A stretch of DNA of 64,000 nt from Diaporthe sp. PMI_573 (lineage: Eukaryota > Ascomycota > Sordariomycetes > Diaporthales > Diaporthaceae), in assembly GCA_021399435.1 (NCBI GenBank), contig JAJTUP010000025.1, forward strand, positions 744,001-808,000, written 5' to 3'. Under the pieces are notes generated by a model. The model was given only the letters and a program-made list of their open reading frames with translations. It had not been told where the DNA came from and did no database searches. The translations under genes were made by a program, and so were the position numbers. Of this stretch, positions 22,987 through 35,846 are shown one piece after another; the first letter of the stretch is position 1; each line of letters opens with the position of its first letter.

Positions 22987-23985
22987 GATAATCAGGAAAT
23001 GGGCTGCGCGCCTTTACAGGCGTGGGAATGGGTCAGAAAGAGGCTAATAGAAGATATGAAAGTCAGAAATGAAGATGTAGAAAAATCAAGACCACTGGCA
23101 GTTGGGAGGCTGTGCTTGCTCACGGATCCCTCAAATCAGCTACGCGGGGCGTTAAACTGCCCACATGTGCAGGTGGGGTCGGCAGAGGCCTGATCTTGAA
23201 TACTATGGTTGCGCGGCGCCCATCAAAAGCCGGACTCCGGGACACAGCGATATGCTTCTCACGGATAATATGTTGACCACGATATCTTCTCCGGTCTACC
23301 ATTGGCCAGATGCTAAGTCAAATAAAGTGATTGCGAAGGAGAACCCCTTGCCGTTATTCTTAGTGTCAACAAGGGTGACGCGAGCTTCGAAATAGAATAT
23401 TCCAGGCTTACTACCAAGAGCAGTGAAATCAATACCAGAGTCGATGCTCACATAAACATTCAGCAATGTTCTCGCCTAATCATGGCTTTTTCAAGAGAAT
23501 AATGGCGTTACTAGTGATTAGTGTCTGGCCAGGTGGCTATCATGTTGCTGAGACCAGCCCACATCTATGCACAACAATAAATATTAGGCTGCGAAACAAT
23601 AGTTTTGCACCACTTGCCACATATTCTCGGGCTTTGAAGGCCCGTGTTACCATGAGTTCATATCACATATCTCATACAAGCGTGGCCTTCTTGGGCGGCT
23701 GTATCTTTCAGCCAGGTGAGTTAAACATAGCCACGCAATGGTGTAAGGCTAGACTGACGGGTTGCAGTCGGACGATGGAGGAAGCAAAAAGCAGTCTCGC
23801 AATGTCACAAAACGGGTTTCATGCCACAGCGTCATTTTATTTGAAAGTTGAATTATTCTGGGCTGAAGCCCACACATTACGCTAATTACCACATTATTAC
23901 AACAGAAGAGCGCTCGGGTATCCCTCTTCAATATCTACATATGAAATTTCCAGACCCGTATATCAATACAATGATGATCCGCTGT
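22987..23985. other. Intergenic between the unknown gene and laccase
   Basis: Upstream DNA of the 201-residue gene and 3' flank of the laccase. The plus frame 23466-23885 (139 codons) has no conserved features. No repeats seen. Confidence 0.45.
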
Positions 23986-25817
23986 CTATAAGCCGGAGTC
24001 ATCCTGGACCAGTTTCGCCTCCGTGGCGTAAGCGTTCCAGGCGTCGCACGTGTCATTCAGCTCGGTGCTGTCGATGAGACCCGCGATCTCGGACTGCCTC
24101 TCGACCATCTGGACCGCGAGACCCTCTGATGTGTGCCATGCAATGTGGCAGTGAGTGAGCCAGACCTGTAGAAAGGAAAGGAATATTAGCACTTGAGTTG
24201 CAAAGACTTCGAGATGAAATGGCACATTGACTTACACCAGGGTTGTCCGTGTAAAAAGCGAAGGCGACCCAGCCGCTTGCAGGCAGCAGCACAACGTCGC
24301 GACGGGGCACATTGACAGTCTGCAGGTTGGCCGTGGAGGCATCATACTTGCCCACGCCCTGGCCGAGGACCCAGAAGTCGTGGCCGTGGAGGTGGAGGGG
24401 GTGCGCGGCTCCCAGGCTGGTCTGGACGATCCAATAGACCCACTCGTTGGCGTTGGGCAGCTGGATCATGTTCTGCTCGGCGGACCAGGTGTTGTTGTCC
24501 TCGTTCACCTGCAGCAGCGAGGGGTAGTTCCACTGGTTGATGAAGGTGCTGTTGCCCATGGACCAGTAGAAGCGGCCTGCGGAGGCGGCCACCGCGACGG
24601 AGAAGTCGGTTGAGACGTCGGCCAGGTCTGAGGCGTCGACCTTCACGTAGGGAACCAGGCTTGTCTCGTCAATGCACTCGTCGATGGCTGCGTTGTCGTT
24701 TGCCTTGGAGGTGGGGTCTGCTGTAGAGGTGCTGTCATAGCGGACAATACCCTTGATGTCGCCTGGGTTGTCGTTGTTGGAGCAGGAAGTCTGGGCAATA
24801 GCGCGCAGCCAGTAGTTGTCGGCCGTGGCGTTGGCAGTGACGATGATATCGTACCGCTGGCCGATGGCAATGTTCACGACATCGGTGGAATAAGGATTGA
24901 CTGAGACAAAGTCGCTTGCGATGACCTCCATGGTGTGGTTGTCAATGGTGAATTTGAAATGAGTGTCGGCGGCAACGTTCACCAGCCGGATGCGGTAGCG
25001 AGTTCCCGCAGTGAAGACCGTCTCATGGCGCGCTCCAACAACAGTGCCATCTTCCTGGGTGAAGGTGTTGGTGCCGTTGATGAGTCCGGTGTCCATGGTT
25101 GGGGGACCGCTGACGCGAGACACAAGAACCAGGTTATCTGCAGTGTCGTGGGACCAGTCGGCCAAAATCATGGAGCCCAGGTCGACGTCATAGTTGGCTG
25201 AGGCAGGTCCGTTGATGATGATACCACCAAAGACGCCGTCCCATGCCTGAACGTAGAAGTGCGAGTGCCACCACGAGGAGCCGTACTGAGTAGCCCTCCA
25301 CCTGTACGTGGTCGTCTGGCCTGGAGCTGTAGGGCACTGGGTGATGGCAGCAACGCCGTCATTCTGGTTGGTGTGATTCTGGCGAACTCCGTGAAAATGG
25401 ATAGATGTGCCGTTGTCCTGCATGGAGTTGGTCACATGAACCACTACGTTGTCGCCCCAATCACTAAGGGAAAAGCAAGTCAGCAACTGCAGGCGGGAAT
25501 GAGGAGGTGGGAGTGGTTTCTTACGCAATGATGGTCGGTCCCGGAATTGTTCCATTGACTGCCAAGACTATCCTCTCCACTCCATCAGGAGCAGCGGTAG
25601 TGTTGACAATGTTGAACCAGTATTCACGGGTAACTCCGGTGTCAGGGACCTCGTCGTAGTAGTTGGTGGAGATGTCAAAATCCCCCCAGCAGTTTCGCGA
25701 ATCAGCTGTGTTCTCGCATCCCTGTCTCTTAGACAGTGATGGCGAAGACAGGCCGGGAGCTGCCGTAATGAGTGGCAGGAAAGCGAGGAATGAGAGGCAG
25801 GTACTTTTGAGCCCCAT
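23986..25817 (-). CDS. Secreted laccase (multicopper oxidase)
   Basis: Three exons (25817-25525, 25463-24236, 24165-23986) give 566 residues. A signal peptide (LSFLAFLPLITAA) is followed by a Lys-Arg site (SKRQ, residue 31) for Kex2-type processing. All four copper-ligand regions are intact: HFHG (120-123), WHSH (163-166), HPLHLHGH (452-459) and HCHIAWH (512-518). Leu follows the last motif (HTSEGL) at the position that tunes the type 1 copper; Leu there is usual in ascomycete laccases. The protein ends in DSGL, the conserved C-terminus of ascomycete laccases. Several N-glycosylation sites (NGT, NNT, NST) fit secretion. The enzyme oxidises phenols with reduction of oxygen to water, in lignin or melanin chemistry or detoxification. 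Length is normal and nothing is broken. Confidence 0.97.
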
Positions 25818-28475
25818 GATGTCTGAAAGAATGGTGTGCTGGTATGGCTCAAGGGAAAACGAAAGTGTTGGGGCTCATAGAACGAAAGGCCAGCTAGAAA
25901 GGAGCTGTGTGTAAATGAAAGACTATTCAGTCGAGGGGGAGAAGAGAGATGTGTTGCTGATGGTGGAGATGAGTCGAACAATCCAACGACGACTTCGTCG
26001 AGGCTTTATGATAATGACCGCCGGCCAGCATGGTCAACTCCACGAGGGTACGCATCGGCCCACATTGTCTTGGAAAGGCGAACACCAAGTCCTGAGTTCG
26101 TCGGTAGCCGAGTCAGATCTGCACACTCAAGCCTCCTGCCGCTTGGCCTCGGCCGAGATCAAGTGGATCTCAGGAGGTTGTCACAGATAGTCGCTGGTGT
26201 CATGTACGGGGTGAACTAGAGTCCCGTGGCCGTTGCTCGTCGAGATTCCGAGAATCGATCCTACTGCAGACCTCGCTCGTATTCTCGTAGGTGTGGTATG
26301 GGTGAGGGTGTGACGATACTGCATGATGGATCTTTGCCCAGTCAAGTGGACACGAGATCCATGTCGCCCAAGGCAAGATATCTGCAAGCACGGCCATACT
26401 AGCGCTATAGTCGGATCTATTGAAACTTTTCCGAGCCCGACTCTTCCCAGTCCGCGTACGCCGTCAGGGGGTCCAGATATGTCGGCTCGTAATTGCCATG
26501 TCCTTTTTGGGATGCCAGTTCCCCACGCGGTATCTATGCGGCTCAAAATGGCACGATGCAACATCTGGGATATGCCTGCAGACAGGCATGCACGAGCCTC
26601 CTTCACTATTTCTGGCGGTCAAACTCAGCACTCACCCTACCCCTGACAGAAAAACAAGGAAGCGCCGGGAGCTTAGCCAACACGGTGCATTAGAGAACGA
26701 CTGCTTGCTTCTCACCATTGAATCATGCATGATGCACTGGCAAGCAAAGTTGAGAGTGCTCGTAAAATCTGATCTGATCATGTGCCGTCTCAAGAAAGAC
26801 TCAAAGATTTGGGGATGTTACTATAGCGCAGCATCGAGTGGATCTCTGTTGTGTTGCACAGACAACCCGGCTTACGCGTCAGACAGAACCACCCACATAA
26901 CAAACGCCCAAACAGTACTGAACGGGCCATCCCGAAATTCAAGAACGATAGAATTGTTCACTAAACTGGCAGATATAGCCGCTCGGTAAGAGTCCGCCCT
27001 GTCATATTGTCTGGGGTTAACCGCGTGCTTGCGTGGGATGTATCAAGGGTAAGCTTGTCAGAAATAGTGGATATTTTTTCCAAAAACGAGGAACGGAATC
27101 CCATCGGGCCCCGGCACATGCGCACCAAGGCTCCTTTGGCGATAACGCCCATGAGAACGGGCCTCCAGGTTGTATTTTGCTCTGCACGTGGAGGTGTTTC
27201 GTATTTTGGTGGAGGTTGCACAGACTCGAAACATGTGTTCGTCTGTTCTGCTTTGTCGAACTTGCGTAACCTGTGAACCGGATCTACAGATCCTCCCGCT
27301 GTTTGTTTACACACATAGATCTGCACTGGGACCAGAGGCCTACGAATCTCATGTTTCACCCACTTCGTCTTGGCTGGTGTGATCTCGAAGAGGTCTCAGC
27401 CCCCTGCGCCATGGAGGCACAGATGTCAGCCGAATGAAAGGCACAGCGAGTGCATATAGTGTGGCAGCCACGGACCAACAGATTTCAGCGCAGCCGGCAC
27501 ATCCTCCTTTCTAGGAAACAGAATTCGCGCCGACGCAAGAAGACGTGTCTATTGATTGTTCAGCAGGCGCTTCTGCACGAGCTCATGCACGGAGGATACG
27601 CGGTCAGCCTATGTGATGGAGTTCCTGGCGTGCTCCTGAGGACGGGATGGTGTTAATTTCCCAAAATGGTGTGTAGGAAAATAGCCATGGATGGTATCAT
27701 GGCGCGCGCTCAATAATACTATCAGAGAGATTGCAACTGATTGCGAGCAGTCCCTGATCTATCTTGAAAAATGTCGACTAGCGATGACCTTGACTAGAAT
27801 AGTACAATGCTGTTCAACGTCATTGGATCAACAACTGTAGATCCGCTATCGGGGAATTTCAAGCCTAATTCAAAGCTTATAGCCCCATAAATTGTGTGGG
27901 CATAGACCGCAAGTGCCGAAAAAAAGGCTTGGAGGCCAGGAACAATACGCGCGTTCGGGTTCTCGCTTGTTACCGGACAATACGGAGTATTGACAGAAGG
28001 ACCCACACAAAATGCGCACTCATTTAGAATTATTTAGCCTTGTTTTACCTCCTTTTGCCCCCGCAGACTGTCCTACGAAAGCTCTGTTCCAGGAGGTGGC
28101 TAAGAGAATGCGAACGCATAATCTTCTGATCCACCGGATCCGTTCCGGCCCATGTTGCCTCCACTGTGACCTCCACACACACACGGGCGGCCAAGACTCG
28201 CAAACCTCGACGACATAATCATTTCCGGGACGTGCATAACACCCTTGAGGGTCTGTCACTTGATGCACGTCCTTTGCTGTTCAGGTACGAGACTGAGCCG
28301 CGTCAGCACCCAGGCAGGGGTCGAAGCATCCATCTCGGTCGCTCGGAGAAAGGCCAGCAACGCCCGAATCAACGACATGAGTGGCCGGCCCATGAGTAAG
28401 GTAAACGCCGGCAAGTGTATATCTCCACATCAGGTCTGAGCAGCCTCAGAATTGACAATCCATTCCTGTTCGCGT
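25818..28475. other. 2.7-kb gene-free stretch
   Basis: Upstream region of the laccase (-) and of the small secreted protein (+). Overlapping frames of up to 189 codons (26420-26989 +) lack motifs, start context and splice logic. No transposon sequence recognised. It may hold long promoters or non-coding RNA, which cannot be judged here. Confidence 0.45.
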
Positions 28476-28481
28476 TATATA
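28476..28481 (+). promoter_or_regulatory. TATA element of the small secreted protein gene
   Basis: TATATA lies 105-110 bases upstream of the ATG at 28586, with a pyrimidine-rich leader between them, a typical fungal core promoter layout. Confidence 0.5.
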
Positions 28482-28585
28482 CTGTAACCCGTGCGTCCCC
28501 ATTGTTCTGCTGGGCCATTTTTTTCGCAACCTCTGCCTCTACACTCGTTACCCACCAACATTCATTCACTCTCTTCTTTGGAAAT

Positions 28586-29319
28586 ATGCTTTTCAAGACA
28601 TTCACTCTCGCACTCTCGCTTGCGACTGCCGTCACGGCGTCGTTTGTCAAGCGTGATGAAACCACCAAATTATATGCCTATGGCAAGGGCATATCCGGAT
28701 TCGAGGTATTTGCCGGGCCGAACGGTAAGTCTGAATCGGTCAATACTTGAGCGGCTTGCACACGTTTCAATGTCTCACGGGAATGGACTAACCATATCAC
28801 ATCAACGTCTAGGCACGGCCTACATAGCTGCTTCAGCTGGCACCAACCTCACTGAGTTGTCCTGTAAGATAAACAACTCCCCTCCCAACCTACACTACGA
28901 TATATCAAGATGTGCCTGTGCATCTCAGGAGTACTAATGGCTCTCCAGGGTCCTCACCATCCATAGATGCTACCTGGAACGTCACCGCCAACAGCACTGA
29001 TCCAGACTTGCCTGTTGATACCGGCAGGGTGTTCTACATTATCAACTCGGAAACCGTCTATGAGCCATGCGGTTTCAAGGCGCCCAACGACACCCTGCCT
29101 GCTGACGCCTCCACCACTGGCTTCTTCCTCTTTGGCAAGCAAGCCTTCTGGAGCGACGGCTCCGCCTACGAGGCTCAGTTCTGGGCCAAGACAACGGACG
29201 AGACTGATCTGTACACTCTGAATTGGAACAAGGCAGGAATTGAGCAGACGGACAGCGTCCCCGTTACTGTGAAGACCACAGCCCCTGCCACACTAGACCG
29301 CGCCCGACACCGCCGCTGA
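28586..29319 (+). CDS. Small secreted protein, 186 residues, possible effector or wall protein
   Basis: Three exons (28586-28724, 28813-28863, 28949-29319) join in frame to 186 residues. A strong signal peptide (MLFKTFTLALSLATAVTA) is followed by FVKR, a Kex2-like Lys-Arg site. The mature part is acidic and aromatic, begins DETTKLYAYGKGISGFEV and includes YIINSETVYEPCGF, TTGFFLFGKQAFWSDGSAY and FWAKTTDETDLYTLNW. Several N-glycosylation sites are present (NLT, NVT, NST, NDT) and only one Cys (EPCGF), so it is not a Cys-rich effector. It ends in a basic DRARHRR tail. I do not recognise a named domain; small secreted proteins of this shape occur in many moulds. It is the only + strand gene between 7.7 and 51 kb and converges on the SDR gene, 260 bases away. 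Confidence 0.8.
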
Positions 29320-29578
29320 AATGTGGCTGATGAGAAGGATCTGGGAAATTGAGCTGAGTAAGGATTTATGTACATTGATGAGGAAGCGATGAGAAGCAAC
29401 AATGGTTGAGAGTTTGATTCTTGTAATTTTAATGGAATTTCACTTCATGCTTTCTCTACAACAGTGGGCAGTCTGAGCGTGTAATTGTTGGTGTTTTGAC
29501 AAATTTTCTTACAAAGAGCCGATATCAATCAAACATTTGCTATGAATACAAAACAAAAACGACTCAGAGCCCTTCTTG

Positions 29579-30818
29579 TCAAGCGCGGATATTCTTTGTG
29601 ATGCCCGGCTGTACATTCTCAAGCACTTCCAACAGCTCATCATACAGCCGTTTCTGAACCTGAACGCCCTCTTCGCTCAAGACAAAGGGGCCGGGATCTC
29701 GGAGTTTGCAATTGTCCATATACCCGCCATGCGACTCCTTACCAGCGGCTGCCGCGGACATCAAGGCCCGCGACCCCACTTCTGAGGTTCTCCCTATGAT
29801 ACGGACGCCAATCTCGAGCACAGCCCGAAGGAAGCCAGAAGCATGACGGAAGAGGGTCGAGCGGCAAAGGCCAGGAGTGAGAGCGTTGATGATGACAGGG
29901 TCACTAGGCGCCATCTCGGAAGCGAGCTGCCTAACGACGAAGACCTCCAATAGCTTCGAAGTATTGTACCTATCCTCGTTCATGTTCTCCCTCCCTTTGA
30001 AAGCCTCAAAGATCTTCGGCTGGTGCCGCTCGGCAAACTTTGCCTGTTCAAATGCACGTCAGCCACTCGATCGGATATTGCCACAATGCAGGTGATGTCT
30101 AAAGGATCCACGTACGAATAGGTGAGCGTCCGAGGACACCACCACCAGTCTTGGCTCGATATTGTGCCGTGCCGCAGTCTTCCTCAGCACAGGCAGCAGG
30201 AGCAGAGCCATCAAGAAAGTCGACACGACATTGACGGCGATGGTGCTCTCGAACCCCCCGTCACACTCGACATAATCTCCGATTGCGACGCCAGCGTTCT
30301 CCACGACGACGTCGAGCCGGTCCAGCTCGGTCTCCGCGCGCCGGCAGAACGCCCTGACGCTCTCGAAGCTGCCGAGGTCGAGCTGCCACACGTCCACGAC
30401 GCCGCTCCTCGACGTGGACTTCTCGATATCGTCCCCTGCCGCCTTGCCCTTATCGAGGTCACGGCAGCCCAGGATGACTCTGGCCGCACCCAAGCGGCAG
30501 AAGTGACGCGCGGCTTCCCGGCCGAGACCCACATTAGCGCCGGTCACGACTACCGTTTTCCCACGATACTCGGCCTGCGGATAGGGCAGGCGTCGCAGTT
30601 GGCTCACGAGGAAGTAGATTGGGTACCATGCAGGTCTAATATGCCGGTCAGCCACCCGTCCCGGGATGCATCCCCCCTCCTGCCACGGCAGGGCCAAGCT
30701 TTGAAGCGCGCGACTCGCGTGGCCCGCGCCGGGATGTGGTGAAATCTTACATGCTGAAGTAATTGGCATCTGTCAGCCATGACAGGGCGTGCCGTGTGGG
30801 CGGCGACGGGTTTGCCAT
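29579..30818 (-). CDS. Short-chain dehydrogenase/reductase (SDR), 350 residues
   Basis: Three exons (30818-30751, 30635-30116, 30043-29579) join in frame. The N-terminal 40 residues include a short hydrophobic stretch (IPAWYPIYFLVSQL) that could touch a membrane. The Rossmann domain has the cofactor motif TGANVGLG (54-61), the structural NAG (136-138), the Ser of the catalytic set (VVSSDAH, about 190) and the Tyr-Lys pair as YNTSK (222-226). All catalytic residues are therefore present. Arg residues after strand 2 (GCRDLDKGK) suggest NADP use. The family includes retinol-dehydrogenase-like enzymes that reduce carbonyl groups in metabolism or detoxification. The substrate is unknown. The TRI12-like pump gene lies 600 bases upstream in the same direction. 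Confidence 0.9.
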
Positions 30819-31410
30819 GCTGGATGGTGTTGTTCCCCTGCCGAGAAAATAGACTATTGATGAATAGCGGTGACTGGTGCTGCAGTTGGATGGATGGTGT
30901 GAGCTGAGAGCGAACGTGTCGGCAGTCAAAGAATTCCTCCTGGACGTCAGTACTCCGGTAGCGCCCTGACGTTGAGCTCCCCTCTTGAAACACGTCGCGT
31001 GCCCCTGATAGACTAGATCGTCCTAATACCGTCCCATTATTGGCTTGGCAGCCATGTGCGCTGAACCGGCTGGCCTGTCTTTTACGCAACCACATTTACC
31101 GACCTGGGGTATGTTGCAATGTGATATCTGATAACCACAGACCATGTTCAAGGGAACCGACCTGCATACACCATCGTCGGCCGAGAAGACTTGCAACTCT
31201 AGGAATTGAAGCCCGCCATCTCCGAGCTTACGCGTGTTTGGATCACCTGGGCACTGGAATCAGGATAAGGAGCAGCTTTCACGAAGGATCATGCAGCATA
31301 GAATTACAATTATCTCAATACGAATGCGAGCTTGCGTCACTCCTTTTCTCCTATCTTTCTTTCAGCTTCCCATGCCGACCTCGCATGGAAAGAGAAGCCG
31401 TGCTTCCGGC
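30819..31410. other. Intergenic between SDR and TRI12-like MFS gene
   Basis: Promoter of the SDR gene and 3' flank of the MFS gene. The 188-codon plus frame 31040-31606 runs antisense into the MFS gene and has no motif. Confidence 0.45.
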
Positions 31411-33484
31411 TCAGAGGGACTTTGTCTCAGGGTTGAGTCGTGCCTGTGAGGCCTCAGATGGCACCCTCGTCAGTTCGATCTCGCCGTCTTTTGCGTCGAA
31501 ATGCTTCTTCCGTCCCGGAAAGAGGACCGTGGCCCCGGTGGGTGCTGGGCTGTCAGACTTGCGGAAGCCGAGCGTCGAGCGTTCATACATTCGGAATTGT
31601 ACGTGATTATTCATGAATGCATGTGGGTCGTCGATGCAGAGCGCGCAGAGAAGGGCGATAACCCCGAGCGGTATGGTGGCGCAGAAGATGACCCTGAAGC
31701 TGTAGCCATAGGCCCCCCTCAGTGCACCTTGCAAGGCGAGCCGTACCTCTGGGCTCAGGTCCATGAGCTTTCCCGGGGCTCCTTGGTTGTAGGCCACAGC
31801 ATTGACGAGGAGCGTATTGAATGCAGCGTCAGTTGGGCACGCACCAAGCCGCTCGCATACAGGTCGGAGCCTCTGGGCAGTCATGTATTCCGATGTTCTC
31901 TGGAAAATATAACGGAAGAGAGCGTTTCCAACGGCCCCGCCTGTTGATCGGAAGGTCCCCAGGAAGCCGAGTGCTGTGCCCAATTGCGAGTGAGGGACGT
32001 GCATTCCTGCAATGGCATACGAAAGAACCGTGACACCCGTGAACATCGACACCCCGAGGCCAGTGAGAAGTATGTAGGCATAGTAGTTGTTCGGATCGAC
32101 GGACGCCGCCGATAGGGCGAGAAAGACAACCTGCATCGCCGTCATAGCCACCGCTTGCCATTTAATTGTGCAGTGTGGTATGTATTCCGGAATCTTGTGA
32201 GAGAAGATCGGCACCATGACACCCACGAGGAGCTGGATCACCGTGTTGGGTAGTGACATAATTCCTATCTCCATCCCGTCCGTGGTGAACATCAGCAGAG
32301 ATCCTTGCGGAAGCAGGGTACTCAGGGCGTGGAAGTTCATCCCGCTCACGAAGAGGACGATGAGTATGGCCACATATCGACGGAACATGATGGGCTTGAA
32401 GAGCTTGAGCGGGATCATCGGGTTGGCCGCCACCGTCCAGTCGTAAATGCAACCCAAAAGTAAGACGGCAGGCCCGACAGTGAGCGGAGCAACCGTAAAT
32501 GGGTGATCCCAAGGATAGGTCTCTCCGCCCAGAGTAAGGCCACTGACCAGTATGATCAGACCAGCAGTGATAGCCAGCAAGCCTATATAGTCCAGCTCTT
32601 TGAATTGCTGTCCACGACTCTTGTGGAAGTCGCCTCTTGGTCTTGAGACAGGCCAGTAAAGGAGTGCCGTAGCCTTGAACGCAAGAAAGCTCCAGAGGAT
32701 CGCAATGTAGTATATCCATCTCCAGCTGGCATACCGGGCGACTACATTGCCGAGAACTCCGGATATGGTTGCCCTTTTCACCGAGAAGTTTACGTCAACA
32801 CTGTGGATCTTACGGTTCAACCGTATCGAGTGAGGACTCACCAGGGAACGTTGATTCCTGCCTCCACCACACCGGCTGCGAGGGCTCGCCATTTGTTAGG
32901 GAGCATCTCAGTGGCTGCAGCAAAGGCGTCGAAGAGAAACCCAGTGCCCATTCCAACAAGTGCTTGAGCGGTGATGATTACCCCAATACTGCGAGCAGTG
33001 GCCCCGAGTATGCACCCAATAAAGACCAGAAGGTTACCGACGAGGATGATATTTCGTCTGCCGAATATATCGCTCAGGTATCCTCCCAGCCCCGCTGTTG
33101 ACGCGCTGGCGACTGACCACGCCCCAACGACCCAGGGTATTGAGTTTTGGCCGCCGACTTCTTCCGTGACCGCGACCAGAATCCCATTCAGGGTCACAAA
33201 GGTCAGCCCAATGGGCGCGCCAAGAGATATTCCAAGTGCCTGGAGAGCAAGTCCGCTCAGGTCAGCCACGGATACGAGATGGGTGATGTCGGTGACAAAC
33301 GCACGATCAACGCGGCCCATGTTTTCTTCCCGACGTATACAAGTTTTGGGTTGTCGAAGAGCGCTGCCCTGTGAGGGTCTTCCTCGAATTCGATCGCCGC
33401 TTTTGTCTCCTCGGTCCACTTCTCCCAAGAGTCTTTGTTCGAATCTCCTCCCCCTCCCACCGCCCCAGCCTCATGCTGCTTCAT
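31411..33484 (-). CDS. MFS efflux pump, TRI12-like, 646 residues
   Basis: Three exons (33484-33305, 33239-32842, 32773-31411) join in frame. The first exon starts MKQHEAGAVGGGG and codes for a hydrophilic 60-residue head; the 65-base first intron (GTGCGT, branch CTGAC, CAG) removes a stop-containing stretch. Membrane helices begin with ALGISLGAPIGLTFVTLNGI. The motif between helices 2 and 3 is GLGGYLSDIFGRRNIILVG, and the large segment after ASWRWIYYIA matches trichothecene-pump-like proteins. A long loop before the final helix (AQRLRPVCERLGACPTDA) and the tail DDPHAFMNNHVQF are also typical of that family. It should be a plasma-membrane proton antiporter for drugs, toxins or iron chelates; relatives do all three. 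The substrate cannot be inferred here, because no toxin or siderophore synthase lies nearby. Confidence 0.9.
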
Positions 33485-35846
33485 ATTCGTGTCCTAACAG
33501 ACGGAAACAGTGCCAGAGCAATCGACCAGCGAGTAGTTCTGGACACAACAACACAAACATATGCGGATTGCTTCGCAATCAAGGAATGAGCGTAAGGAGC
33601 CACGTGGTGGAGAACTGGAACATGGGACTGGGGAACAGCTTCGGGTCCGAATCAGGACGGCATATGTATTGAACAGTATATTGGAAAGACAGAGCATATG
33701 GCTCAAGTGCTGTACCTGCATGAAGCCCATCACGCACTACATATGCGGACGTGCATATGTCAACCATTTACTCGGGCAAGGGGTCTGCAAAAAGTTTATC
33801 GTAAACGAGTTTCAAGTGGGATCTTCTGCTCGTGGACACCACGCCGAAAGGCAAACCTACTTCGCTGACCAATCGCGCCCAAAGTGATGAATTTCGAAAA
33901 TCATCCCATTTGGAAAACAAAACTTTATTCGTGGGCGAAATGCAGTGTGCACGTAGCTGCCCCTGACCGGCGCTCGCGTTCGCACTGATTCACACTGCGA
34001 CCTCCTGACAGGGTGGCACTGTGACCTGCGCCTGTGGAACTGCTGGCGAGACGTTTGGCAACCACACAGACTCGGCACTACGAGAGCTTAAATCACCTTA
34101 TCCCTTGGCGGCACCTGGCCACACCTCTCCCCTCCAGTACTCGGAGTTCGACGTTGACCCTTTTCTTCATTTTTACCGATCTGATTGGAGCCGCATCCCG
34201 CATTACTCTTGCACTGGACGAACAGGTGCTGGTCCCTGGCCCTACGATGTTCGAGCATGAATTGTATGACTTGCAAACGTGTTCGTCGTGCGCACTGTCC
34301 AGAGCTCGTCCCGAGGGTTCCGGGGCGGAGGAACTGCTAGACTTCATGGGTGGTCTGGCTGCTTTGCATTGTTTGATACTTGTAGTGTAGACTAATTGCA
34401 GCGTCGTTACCAAGTGCAGCTGATCTCCCCGGTTAGCGTGACATCCTGCTTGTCCGGTATTGCTTCAGCTGGTGGGGGTCAGCCTATGGGGCGGGGCAGC
34501 TGAGATCAACGCCGGTCTTGGGTAGTTTTAATTGCAACGCGGCAGTGATAAGCGTCCTGTCAAGCAACACGCAGCATTCTCACACCAATCCGTTGGATAT
34601 TTGCCGGATGCTGAGGCTCTGATCGTTGCTAAACGGAGTCAGAGAGCTTGAAGCCGCAGCATCGTGATATTGGAGTGTTTGTGTTTATGTATGTTCCATT
34701 GAGCTCTAGTGTTGTTGACTTGACTCGGGGTAAAGTCAAGCTTTGGCAGCTACCTATGTAGGCATCTACTGTATGAAGGGACCGCCTACATACTGCTTAA
34801 GAAGCGTACGTACACGGATTAAAAACGAAACCACCTATGTAGGTATGCTTAGGACACTCCGTTGACTGCCAAGGGCGTTGTATGCTAGCGGAATGCAACT
34901 TTGTGTCAGGCACCGAGACTGGAAGACCCAGCCAGTCCCGAGAACCCGGGATATTCGAGGCTCTCGGGTCGTGCGCTGTTGTCTTTGAGCGGACCAACCG
35001 TACAGTCACGACTTGAGCTACAACACGACAGCAGTCAAAAGTATGTATAGAGTTGCGTCTCTGCCTATAAAAACTTCCACCTGACGCAATTCCGTCTCCG
35101 AGGTCTTACTCGAGGAGATCTGCCGGAGTGGTAATCTGACTAATTACCGGTAGCGCACACCCTGTCACAGTTTCAAGGGGGTCCCACGTCTCGAGAGGCT
35201 ACCCAGGTCCAAGATGGATGGCCAGAATCCCACGTGTGGGACTTGGCTCGGTGCATCACTTGGGTAGCAGCCTGGGCAAGCTACTGTGAAACTGGTCCGG
35301 TCCATCTTTTCCGTCGGGAAATACGACAACCAAGAAAGAGTTCATACAAGCTTGGGACAACACAACGTCGACTATGTTAGTGTTCCTGCGCACATGTCCT
35401 CAAACACATCTTCTTAATATTCCAAATGCGTCTGCTAACTGCGATTTAGCCTTTTTTAAGAGTCAAGCAAATCAATTATGAGCATGTGAATCTACTAAAA
35501 TAGACCCGACAAGGTCTGTTGCGTGACGATCATAATTCCAAGTTGGCATTATTTGCCTCGATATGGATAGGGACGTTACAGTCAATATTACCTTTGGCTT
35601 TTGCGATATGGTTCGGGGCGCTTGTGGCACACTAATGGACGGCAGAATCTCAGACCCGGAATCCTACTCGCATGGTACCCAGCCGTCGTGGGCAGTGTGG
35701 TAGTGTTTCAGGGCTTCAAAACATGTTTCGACGCACGACATCTCTACCTCGGATGCTGCGCCACCATATGGGCAAAAATTCTCATCTCGACATACAGTAT
35801 TTCCATTTCTGTTCAGAATGATACCGCGCAAAAGAAAGAAAAGGAC
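33485..35846. other. 2.4-kb gene-free stretch
   Basis: Upstream region of the TRI12-like gene and 3' flank of the fumarate reductase gene. CCTATGTAGG occurs near 34750 and 34830. No frame looks like a gene. A Cys-rich snippet near 34257 is discussed among rejected items. Confidence 0.5.

Noticed and set aside
26420..26989. 189-codon plus frame downstream of the laccase promoter
   Set aside because: No conserved motif, poor start context and overlapping frames on both strands; treated as chance.
31040..31606. 188-codon plus frame antisense to the TRI12-like gene end
   Set aside because: Shadow of the coding strand; no motif.
34257..34340. CMTCKRVRRAHC resembling the start of a Zn2Cys6 domain
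   Set aside because: Spacing is C-x2-C-x7-C instead of x6, the remaining Cys positions do not fit, and a stop follows within about 15 codons.
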